A stretch of DNA of 64,000 nt from NCBI GenBank assembly GCA_038030265.1, contig CM075937.1, forward strand, positions 26,640,198 through 26,704,197. The letters are read 5' to 3'. Position numbers and translations under genes: made by a program. The first letter of the stretch is position 1. The number at the start of each line of letters is the position of its first letter. This DNA comes from Corythucha ciliata (Eukaryota; Arthropoda; Insecta; Hemiptera; Tingidae). The notes below the pieces were generated by a model. The model saw nothing but the letters and a program-made list of their open reading frames with translations, was not told the origin of the DNA and did not search any database. This document shows positions 55,408-64,000 of this stretch, in pieces.

Positions 55408-56556
55408 TCAAGGTGAACATTCATGACAATCGCACTCAATCCATCCGTTACCATCCCACACATTCGACATTGCAACCTTACCAATTCCTGGGTAGGCCCG
55501 ACCAACGTCTTGCCAAAATCGGATGAAGGCATCAGAATGTCTATTTAAAGTATTCATCCTGTACATACCTTCGGATACATACTTAGGCAACAGAGACTCG
55601 TCGTTGATGTTCCTCAAGTACTTTTTCAAAGATCGCCATGCTCTTTCCAAATTCTGAGTGTGGTAGCGCACAGGAACCTCGTTTGGTCTAGCAGGACCTT
55701 GATACCTACTGTCCAAACATGCCGGAGCGAATCGACCTGCAGGAACAAAGTCAGGATCTTGTCCCAACGGCGGATGAACAAAATTAGTGAAGTGATTAAC
55801 GGCGACGTGACCTGAAAAATGTTGATTGACACCCTCATAAGCTCGCCAACTGTCAGAGCAAATGAATGATTCAGAGTCAATGCTCATAATCATTTCCTCC
55901 TGCAATGTTTCGCTTGTTCGGTCTCTAACCAGTCTGAAAAACACCCTCTTGTATTTCCGGTTAGTTCCTCCGAAAACCCAAAGGGCTCGGTCCTCCATAA
56001 GAGCCAGTCTTCCCCTATTGTTTTTGCGCTTGAAGACGTGAGCTTCGTCAACTTCGACGATGTCGTCGGCACCACCGATTTGTTCCCAATCGTGTTGAAC
56101 TATTTTAGCCGCTACGTCTCTGAAATAAGCATACCAAGCCACTACAGTTTGGTGAGACAACTCACACTCACTCTCTGCTTCGACTGTTGCCGAACTTTTA
56201 ATCCAATGCAACGAAAGGCGAATGAGCTGGCAAACACTTATCTCTTTAAGTCGCGCATTAGAGAAGAACGTATTGTTCAACGAGGAAAATTTGTGGTTCC
56301 GATTGGTTCTACACCGGTACCTCCAACCGAGAGCAGCTGCTTGATCTGCCATTGTCGTCAGTTGGCCCTGACACGTGGGACACTGCTTCGGTGTTTCTCG
56401 TTTAGGGAGAACGCCGATTTCGTCACACGACAAGAAATCGTATGCGCGTTGATTTCCGGCCGCAATTTCTTCGTCATCTTCATAGGGCCCAAGAAATTGT
56501 TCCAGCTTCGAAGTTGTCACTTTACACTGCAGAAGTCGTTCAAGTGTAACAGGCAT
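55408..56556 (-). CDS. Merlin-type (IS1595/ISXO2-like) transposase, intact 382 aa
   Basis: Minus-strand frame without stops. The N-terminal third has a zinc ribbon (CPTCQGQ at about 59-65, RCRTNRNHKF at about 81-90). The DDE nuclease of the ISXO2/Merlin family follows: D170 in VEVDEAHVFKRKNNRGR, WVFGGTNRKYKRVFFRLV, D235 in ICSDSWRAYEGVN, and E304 in YHTQNLERAWRSLKKYLR. The usual tail YVSEGMYRMN is present. It would excise and insert a Merlin element. The length is normal for animal Merlin proteins. The ATG at 56556 follows TTTCGTAG, an acceptor-like sequence, so a 5' exon is possible. Terminal repeats of the element were not identified. Confidence 0.92.
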   Translation of the reverse strand: MPVTLERLLQCKVTTSKLEQFLGPYEDDEEIAAGNQRAYDFLSCDEIGVLPKRETPKQCPTCQGQLTTMADQAAALGWRYRCRTNRNHKFSSLNNTFFSNARLKEISVCQLIRLSLHWIKSSATVEAESECELSHQTVVAWYAYFRDVAAKIVQHDWEQIGGADDIVEVDEAHVFKRKNNRGRLALMEDRALWVFGGTNRKYKRVFFRLVRDRTSETLQEEMIMSIDSESFICSDSWRAYEGVNQHFSGHVAVNHFTNFVHPPLGQDPDFVPAGRFAPACLDSRYQGPARPNEVPVRYHTQNLERAWRSLKKYLRNINDESLLPKYVSEGMYRMNTLNRHSDAFIRFWQDVGRAYPGIGKVAMSNVWDGNGWIECDCHECSP

Positions 56557-57907
56557 CTACGAAATAAATACATAAACGATTACGACACATCCATGTAGAA
56601 AGTGACAAGTCGAACGACTTTTAAAGTGCCTCCCATTTCAGGTAATAATTCCCGGGCTAAAGTAGGAATGGGTTTTGTAATATAAAATAAAACGGGTGGT
56701 ATCCACGTGACAACCATTTCAGGTTAGCCGTGTGGATATTACAACACCCATTCGTCCTTGATCCCCATGCTACAATAATGAATAATCTCAACGGTGTAAA
56801 TCACTGTAGCATTTGAAGAAGTATAAGCATAAAGTCAAACATTTTAGCAATACATACCTTTCAATAGAATTTCAAGTCTTTAACAAAGAAATTCGCAATG
56901 AAAAAATCAGGTAATGGCTTTATGAAGACTACCAATTACAACCGTTGCCACTTGCAGAATGAGGATAACCACGCACACTTTTTGCCGGTTAGAGTTCCGG
57001 ACATCGGGACTAACTTTTTTTTATGTATGTATAGGTTACACAATGATTCATGGTGGTGCATGGTATTCACATCCAGATAACAGTTCATCAAAATAACCTC
57101 TTCAGCCCGAAGTACGAAGTAGGTGAGGTGAACATTTCCTCCCCCATATACATATATACTCATGCGTTGATTTCTGCTGACTTAAGCCGTCTGCTCTACG
57201 TCCGCGCAAACAACCCATTCGACAAACCATGGCGTACAACTCCAATATACGTCAGAAATTAAAAAGTCATAAAGCGTAGTATAATACATTGGAGAAAATG
57301 TAGCACTATATTGTAAAATATCCCATAGGGTTCCATCTCATAATAATTCGACACGCAATAATGGATATATCTTTTACAAACCAAATATAATATAGAGAAT
57401 AGCTATCAGTTCATTGTATTACATACGGGAATTTTTTTTTACGATGTTCATTGTACGACATTAGTTTACTTATTAAAGTACACAAGTGTTGTTATTAGTG
57501 CATTTCTATTACTCATTTATTCATTATTAAAACGTTGGTTGGCAGTACTTATCAGGAATAGTAGATTGGTAACAATAACCATAACCAAGAAAGAACCATG
57601 ACTCTAGAAGAAATAATACACGTGAACAACGTAAGTAATTACCACTTATTTCTACAATTATTACAGCTAAATGAAGAATCGTACAATTGAAATTTCTGTT
57701 CCAGCAAGGTGTTTGGAACATGTTCAGAGCAGAGTTGCCGTTGGACCGGGCAATAAATTGTTATCAGCTTGAATGGTATTGGCTGTTCACATGACAACTC
57801 TGCTCCGGACACATCTCATACTCCGTGATGGAACGGGCCTTAAATGCCAGAACATTGATTAAGATATTGAAGTTAGCAATTAACGCCAGATTTCTGATCC
57901 TTCACAG
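56557..57907. other. Spacer; possible small upstream exons
   Basis: GTATCCACGTGACAACCATTT at about 56699 matches 44534. An ATG at 57598 reads MTLEEIIHVNN up to a GTAAGT donor, and a segment from about 57704 reads QGVWNMFRAELPLDRAINCY after TTCCAG in matching phase. These could be exons, but their phase does not fit the exon at 57908. Confidence 0.3.
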
Positions 57908-58423
57908 AGAACCATGGAAGCCCGAATGAGCGAGACTCCATCCCCAGTGCCATCATCTTCGGATGATGGAACGAATACGCCCCCGCCACGACCTGCACCT
58001 GGCCCGGCAGCGGAGCCTCGGCCACCGCGTGAGGGGACGCCGCCACCGCCAATTCCCCCCCAACAACCCGATTTGCCAAATCATCAAGGGCCCCAAGGCG
58101 GTGGCCAAAATGGTCGAGCCCGGCGTCGGGCTAGGTACAGAAAGTATGTATGTCAGGCAACATAAAGTTATATGTAGTTATATGTATACATACAACCACA
58201 ATTATTTCATTTGACATCGAATTGCTGATAGAAAAAGTAATTGTTTCTTATCAATGTTTGCAGAAACAAACGTATGAATGCAAGAAAAGTAATCACCATC
58301 ATCAACAAGTGAGCATGACATAAATAATTTTACTACAAATTTTCAAAATGGTGTATTTCTTTGTCTGTTTCTAGCTACAACACGTACGGCGGTTTCAGCC
58401 AAATGGTGATCAGGCACTCATAA
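57908..58423 (+). CDS. Small spliced proline-rich gene, unknown
   Basis: Exons to 58143, 58264-58308 (a 45-bp micro-exon) and 58375-58423 join with agreeing phases across GTATGT...TTGCAG and GTGAGC...TTCTAG introns. From the ATG at 57914 this gives 107 residues and a TAA at 58421. The first exon encodes a Ser/Pro-rich stretch (SPVPSSSDDGTNTPPPRPAP, PPPIPPQQPDLP), then Gly/Gln and an Arg-rich run (RARRRARYRK). The small exons encode RMNARKVITIINNYNTYGG and a short basic end. There is no signal peptide or known domain. An acceptor just before 57908 allows upstream exons. The consistent three-exon splicing makes it more credible than a chance frame, though mobile origin is possible. Confidence 0.55.
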
Positions 58424-58571
58424 TCTTCAAAAAGAAATTGAACAAAAACTCATAATCTTATATACTTTTCATTTTACTTTTCACATATACTTTTCATTAT
58501 AATAATTTTAAACAGTATTTCGGAATTTTTTTGTTATTTCGTCTCTCCGCAAAAAAAAGCATGAAGGGCGG

Positions 58572-58805
58572 CATTTTTGGTTAGAAGTTTTTTGTGGTTG
58601 GAGTGTTTGGTGGTTCAAGGTTTTCTGGTTAGTGCATTTTTGGTTAGCGGTTTCAGCGGTCAGAGTGTTTTTGGGTGAAAACATTTTGTAGTCAACTGCT
58701 TTCTGTCGCAGCTGAGTGTTTCTTGCGGTAAGAACTTTTTTTGGTTAATGTATTTTTGGTTAGAGGCTTTTGTGGTTGGAATATTTTATGGTTAGAGCTT
58801 TGGCG
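58572..58805. repeat. Degenerate ~16-20 bp tandem array
   Basis: Repeated TTTTTGGTTAGAGGTTTT-like units alternate with GTGGTTGGAGTGTTT-like ones, about a dozen in 230 bp. The strand is T/G-rich. Confidence 0.75.
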
Positions 58806-59974
58806 TTCAGTTGCATCGTGTGGTTGAGTCTGAATCAGTTGAATCTGCCTGGTGGGCCCCTTCAATACAGAGTGCAAGATGAACGGCTCAAATTGAACCA
58901 TTGACTGTTGAGCAACATGAATTTGTTTGAGCTTGAACACTCCGATCTTCAAACAGTCGTTTGACGAATGACCGAACTCTTGATGTCCGATTTGGTTATG
59001 AAGTTCATGAGCTAGGGCTACTAGTTATACCAGATCTTCCAGGTTTCGTTGCAATTTTGGCAAAACTCGCACTCATTCTGGATCAATAGCAGACTGGAGC
59101 TCCATGAACTTCGGTCGAAATTTTCTGAACCGTCTGAGCCGAATTTTTTCTTTGAATTAAAAATTACTTAATCCCTTTTATGTACGAAAACATCTATGGA
59201 TAACTTAATTTTAGAATTTGTAATGAATTTATTCGTGTTTTCTAGGGGTTTACTCTCGGAAAACCCTACCGGATCACCGAAAAGTGGAAATTTAAAAAAT
59301 TCATTTTTTCAGAACTTCCAAATTTTTCTAGAAATGATTATCTAGAGAAATGATCCGCCTACCACAATGAAGAAGAGTAATAAACATGAGAGTTACAATT
59401 ATTAGGAGCTACTCTGGTCATTAATGTAATGACTACGTGAGGATGCATGTAGCGTTTTTTATAGCATGAATAGAGAAACTCTGGAAAAATTGTGGGTAAA
59501 GGGTGGGGATGAACATGCCACTTTAACGATGGTACTGTGCGTCAACTTTTCTCAAAAAATGTCATCTCGGAAAGCACCTGTTGAGCAGAAATCTGACTTC
59601 AAATTATGGGCAACGATGATGAACTTGAACATAATTTTGAGTTCGCAGCTGATTTCCTCAGCACGTACGAACAAAATTGAATTGAACAACACGAAGTCTA
59701 ATGGAAAAAATTCTGTCCTTTCCAATGGTGCCACTTAATTTGACGTGAGAGCTCTGGTTGCCAAGCTACGAACGATTTTATCCGTAAAAACGAGGCCCAT
59801 TACAAAAGTGCTTATTTCCTTAATATCTCGGAAACTATTAGGAATCGGACTATGGTTAATACGGATAATTTTGACGCATTTTGGACGTACATTCACAGGG
59901 CAAAATATTGACATCCATTTTTTGAACACCCTGTATATACAAATAGTTCAGATTACTCTTGAGTAATTTGTGAC
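58806..59974. other. No recognisable gene
   Basis: Unassigned. TTTTTTGAACACCCTGTATA near 59918-59937 looks like the end of a mariner/Tc-type element, just before the viral segment. Confidence 0.45.
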
Positions 59975-61552
59975 TTAGTCATAAGAGACTCCGACACACT
60001 ATAGACCACGCTTTCGAGCAAGAATTGTCTGAGGACTTTCATGACAATCATAATTTCTTCATGGCAGGTTGTGCCATCTGTGCATGTGAATTATTTATAC
60101 TGCCTGAGCAATACTTGGTCGACAAAATTACAGAGATGAGTGAGCATGATTTCAATGAACTATATGAACTATCAATGGACTATGATAGTGTATTAGAATA
60201 CATTGATATTATGGACTTCACAAGTGGTTGGGAAGGAAGAGAACGAGAGTCTCTTCACCCAGTGACAACTTGGATGCTTAACCGACAGTGGGTTAAGCGA
60301 TACAGTTGGGAACAAATTATGGAATTCTTATCCGATCCACGTGCGGTTGAAGATTGCCTTCGAATGGTCGAAGATCGAATAACTCCAAGATCTGTGGCAG
60401 TTAGGTACACTGATTTTGAGAATTGCGTGTCAAAAGTACGAGTATTGAGCACACGACCAATCCATATCCCGTTCATTAGTAGATCATTATCAGACCCGCT
60501 TCGAAACTCAATCAGTTTTGAGCATAAAGATAATCCATTATCTTTAGACGTCAAAGTGAAACGGATTGCAGAAGTCTACACGGGATCAAATACTTTTCTC
60601 TCAAATGATTATGAATACGCCATTAGTCATGCTAGTATTGATGAGCGATGGTTTTTTCGATATTTTTATGAGACTACCACTGCTTGTGGAAAGTTACATG
60701 AAATCCTCCAAGTGTTTAAGATCTACCCACTTCCGACACATAGTTCATTTTATACTCTTGCTGACGGATTCGGTGGGTTTGCCGCTGTAGTTAATAACAA
60801 CACATCAAACTCAGTGATCTATTTCAACACTTTGATTACCGGCGCTACCAAGGAAGTCCTCCCTTATACAATTATGGATAAACTGGATCAACGCAGAAAT
60901 TCAGTTTTATATGGTGCAATGCAAATTCAGTTAAGTGACTTAACAGACCCGTATACTGTTGAGCGAATAACAAAGGAAGGCCCTGATGGAGCGATGTTAA
61001 CTACCTGTGATGCACAAACCTTGTTCATGGACGAATCCCTACGTTGGAGGCTCTTGAGAAATGTTGGTCGTATACATATATCTTACAAAGCGAGCCGAAA
61101 CAGGAATATTAATTGTTAAGCTTTACATGAACGAATTGAAACTTAACAGCAGGTTCATTGCAAGCTTAACAAAGTATTGTCGGAGGATCAGTATCTACAA
61201 ACCTCAGAGTTCTGGCAACAATGACGAGATTTACCTGATAGCAGGTGAAGAAAAAACAACTCAGGAAAGATATTTAGAAGACTTTGGACTTAAAGAAGTT
61301 TATCTAACTGAGACTAATTACTACTTACTGATCCAGTATATTGACACTATCCGGGAATTGAAACCATATCACGGAAATAAACCAAGAGATATATTTCCGA
61401 TTGAATGGACGATCCCGCAACTTACATTTACCGAGTTACACCAGATGCAGCCTACACTTCTAAGTGATGCATCATCCATTGGATATGTTGCTGTTGGTGG
61501 ATTGGAACTAATAAGACCTGAAAATAAACTACGCATTGTTGTTATGAAATGA
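59975..61552 (+). pseudogene. Endogenous viral element: C-terminal part of a mononegavirus-like L protein
   Basis: A 364-codon open frame (60025-61119, readable from about 59975), then a second frame to 61552 after a one-base frameshift near 61085-61105. The first part contains LHPVTTWMLNRQWVKRYSW, a connector-like block. The second resembles the methyltransferase domain of non-segmented negative-strand RNA virus L proteins: TLADGFGGFA stands where the SAM-binding GDGSGG motif is expected, followed by a strand with IYFNTL and an acidic TTCDAQTLFM segment. The end reaches a natural stop (61550). Polymerase and capping domains are absent. The family (rhabdo-, chuvirus- or related) cannot be assigned. 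About 40 bases after the stop an A-run follows AATAAA. One frameshift in about 500 codons suggests moderate age. Confidence 0.82.
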
Positions 61553-61613
61553 ACATCTTCACAAGTATCAACAAAGTAATAAATTGACAAAAAAAAATGC
61601 AAAACTAACACCC

Positions 61614-61736
61614 CTTTACAGCGGACCACACATAATCGAGAAAAAGATTGGCGTCAACACGTACCTCATCAAAGACCGTACAAAAAAACGAATCATGATC
61701 TTCCACGGTACCCTCATGAAACCCTACCACGAATAA
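61614..61736 (+). pseudogene. Ty3/gypsy integrase C-terminal fragment
   Basis: A 40-codon segment reads YSGPHIIEKKIGVNTYLIKD and ends HGTLMKPYHE before a TAA. This is the SH3-like C-terminal end of Ty3/gypsy integrase (GPy-x-I...tLKPY). It begins about 15 bases after the A-run that follows the viral segment. The rest of pol is not present upstream, so the viral sequence and the integrase piece were joined by insertion, deletion or template switching. Confidence 0.72.
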
Positions 61737-62741
61737 ATCCTTCACGTTCAAAAAAAAAAAAAAAACGTTGGGGAGGGCAGTTGTGGCGTACCACAAATGG
61801 AGTACATAAAAAATTCACATAAAAATTCAGAACTTTATTTAAAATTATTAGTGAGACTTAAATAATGTAAAAATCCCATCGTCGTAACCAAATACTGTTC
61901 GTCCCTCTGTTGTGTTCGATGTAGCTGTCATACCTTGTATCGTCGAGGCAGTCACCTGTCGTTTAACGGAACGTTGTTCGTCCCCCTGTCGTATTAATTG
62001 TAGTTGTTAACTGGAAGTAAGTGTGAGGCCTTGTTAGCACGATAACTCTCGTAGAAATTAATTTAGCGGAACGCGCTTTGGCACAAAAATCAGTAGTCAT
62101 AAGGCCCCGGTCGGTATTGCATTTGGGCCAAATCGGTCAAGGTGGAGGGGGGAAAATAGGGGTTGAAATGGTAAAAAATCACTACAAATCACCAGTTGAT
62201 TCCAGAAGCATTATATTCGGTATGTTGATTCCATTTTGAAATAGCCTTTGATTCCCATTAAGTTCAGCTTAAACAAACCCGGCAGCAAACGGTACGAGGG
62301 AGGGTCAAACATAAACGAAACAAATCATGGTCTCAACATTACTACTTCTGGGACGGCTTAGGGTATCCGTATACAAAATGAAATGCAATCTTTCCGACCG
62401 CCAGCTGCCGGAGCGAAATGTTTTTCTTTTTTTTAATCATTGTAACTTAGTCAGAAGGACTACATTTAGCAACCCCGGCGTGAAGTAAATCACCCGATTG
62501 TGTATTAATATTTGAATTAAAAGACGATTACTCCTCAAACGACTTCCAAGCCTCTCCTAAATAGTCGTTCCTCATCCTCGTGTAGGGCGGATCTGTGACC
62601 TTTGACGTAGGGCGAGGATGGATTCCAAAACCTTTCTCGCCCTTATTTTTAGAGCTAGATTTGATGAGCCCCCATGGGTGGGGGGGGGGTCTGTCCCCGC
62701 AATAGACCTGTCTATCGTTTCATGTCTATTGCCAAATATTA
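61737..62741. other. No recognisable gene
   Basis: Spacer with poly-A (61748-61764) and G-runs near 62680. Two related CTGTNGTGTTCG/CTGTCGTATT segments near 61915 and 61984 hint at a short diverged duplication. Confidence 0.45.
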
Positions 62742-63610
62742 CACGGGGTGGATCCGTATAAGTGTGACAAAAATTTTTGGGTAAAAATACGTTAAAAGTG
62801 GATTAAAACGGTACCTTCGGAAGTGTCCTACGTCGATCCGTTCCGAAGTTATGATTTTTTGTGTGTTTAAAAAAGTAACTAATGCTTGCTTCAAAAAAAT
62901 CCGCGATTTCTCGGCTTATATCGCACCAAATCCAAAACGCTGCGAATTATCGAACAATGCCTTATTATTTTGACTGTTTATGGGTTTATTATTCATGGAT
63001 GTAGTCAAATCCGGCTTGAAATTACATGAAAATCGACACCCCACACCCCTATGATCCCAAATCCTTTGAAAATCCCCGTTTTGGACCCACTTTTGGCCCA
63101 TAAAACCCCAGGGAGTTATTTGATCAAACTGATCAGATGTTAGGACCAACTAGACCCCAAATGGAGCCTATGTGCGAAAGAACGAGTTTTTTCGAGCAAT
63201 CCTAGGGCAAGATATGGCCCGGACGGCGGACGGACATTTTTTTTTTTTTTCAGATTTGGATTCTACGCACTTTGAAACGTAAAACTAGAAATTTTGAGGG
63301 GGGGGGGTCAAAAAAATTTTTTGCGATACGATTACAAAGACTTATTATTGAGAAATAATAAGTCAAAAGTGATGGCATTTTCAGAAACTACGGAACATTT
63401 CATTCAGGATAGAGGCCATTTTATTGCTTGAAATAATCGTCAACACCCAGAAATCTGGAATATACACAAATTGGAAAATACACAATACACAAAAAAAAAT
63501 CATAACTTCGGAACGGATCGACGTAGGACACTTCCGAAGGTACCATTTTACTTCACTTTTAACGCAGTTTCACCCAAAACGTTTTGTCACACTTATTCGG
63601 ATCCACCCTG
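62742..63610. mobile_element. 869-bp element with ~130-bp terminal inverted repeats and TA duplication
   Basis: The left arm begins CACGGGGTGGATCCGTATAA and runs to about 62870. The right arm (about 63482-63610) is its inverted copy, both containing GGTACCTTCGGAAGTGTCCT. TA flanks both ends (62740-62741 and 63611-63612). The interior has no transposase but matches 52727-52980. It is probably a non-autonomous Tc1/mariner-like element. Confidence 0.85.
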
Positions 63611-64000
63611 TATTTCAATGGTATAATTTCTGCATCATAATATTCCTTTTTTTATTTAGGTGGATGCAAGCATGTGGTAGCATTTTTGTTTTGGTTACAC
63701 CGGAGGAGCGAAGAGCCGTCTCCCACGGAAATCACTTCATACTGGAAGAAGAGCAAACTTGCTTCCGTCGGATCTAAAAAATTTCTCTCATTAAAAAGCA
63801 TTTGTGGAGAGAAATATGTCGAACATGCGCCTTCCTCTTCTTCGTTTTTGAGTTTGGCGAGAAAAAAAGTGGGGCAGAGCTCGATGTTGTGGTCAATGCA
63901 CCAAGAAGACCATTTTTACACAATTTTTCTCCAACAAATAATGTTGGAATATGCGAAAATGTCGGTATCATCATCAGCAAACTGCACGGGATTCTTATGC
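63611..64000. other. Unassigned; open frame running off the window
   Basis: A plus-strand frame is open from about 63786 to the window end (for example KKSGAELDVVVNAPRRPFL). I recognise no family, and it may be the start of a further element. Confidence 0.3.

Noticed and set aside
56038..56598. 186-codon plus-strand frame
   Set aside because: Complete shadow of the Merlin transposase on the opposite strand.
61605..61796. Minus-strand frame beside the viral segment, considered as a second viral gene
   Set aside because: The plus strand reads as a Ty3/gypsy integrase C-terminus, a much better explanation.

Overview
The window looks like nuclear DNA from an animal, most probably an insect. I judge this from the transposon families present (piggyBac, MADF-type PIF/Harbinger, FLYWCH-type Mutator/MULE, Merlin, pogo, P-like, BEL/Pao, Ty3/gypsy, Penelope, LINE), the GT-AG introns, AT-rich spacers, homopolymers and microsatellites, and the near absence of ordinary host genes. 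The order cannot be fixed from sequence alone. Nothing looks bacterial or organellar. I see no rRNA, convincing tRNA or CRISPR array.

Layout. 0.6-0.9 kb holds a TGACGTCA-rich tandem duplication, then a piggyBac fragment. 1.9-2.8 kb is a decayed Harbinger element, 3.9-4.7 kb a hAT remnant and 4.8-5.4 kb a SWIM zinc-finger fragment. 5.4-8.2 kb is a Ty3/gypsy pol remnant split cleanly by a 1.5-kb Harbinger element. 9.0-15.2 kb is best read as a piggyBac element (TTAA end, tiny first exon, large second exon). Its intron seems to have taken in a 4.17-kb element with ~300-bp terminal inverted repeats, which itself holds a satellite and a chain of tiny exons. 15.2-17.6 kb is a BEL/Pao 5' half, 17.7-19.8 kb a reverse-strand Penelope-like element, and 21.8-24.1 kb a 5'-truncated LINE. 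24.4-27.3 kb is a pogo element with an intact transposase and an overlapping second ORF. 28.0-30.5 kb encodes a zinc-finger tyrosine-recombinase-like protein. 30.5-35.8 kb is a MULE interrupted by a second, intact MULE with a 9-bp target duplication.

36-45 kb is a field of MITEs and foldbacks with two gypsy gag remnants, a P-element-like transposase remnant and the last exons of a YqaJ-like nuclease gene. 45.7-51.1 kb holds three copies of a ~1-kb noncoding repeat, two of them head-to-head. 51-55 kb has MITEs and a 125-bp direct repeat. 55.4-56.6 kb has an intact Merlin transposase. 57.9-58.4 kb has a small spliced proline-rich gene of unknown function. 60.0-61.55 kb is an endogenous viral element from the C-terminal part of a mononegavirus-like L protein, abutting a Ty3/gypsy integrase tail. 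62.7-63.6 kb is a TIR element with a TA duplication.

How the parts relate. Most sequence is best explained as successive nested insertions, several dated relative to one another by reading frames that resume after removal of the insert. Intact reading frames are few: the pogo transposase, the spliced inner MULE transposase, the Merlin transposase, the Harbinger MADF gene and the small 57.9-kb gene. No pathway or operon-like grouping exists. The functional logic is that of independent mobile elements plus captured viral sequence.
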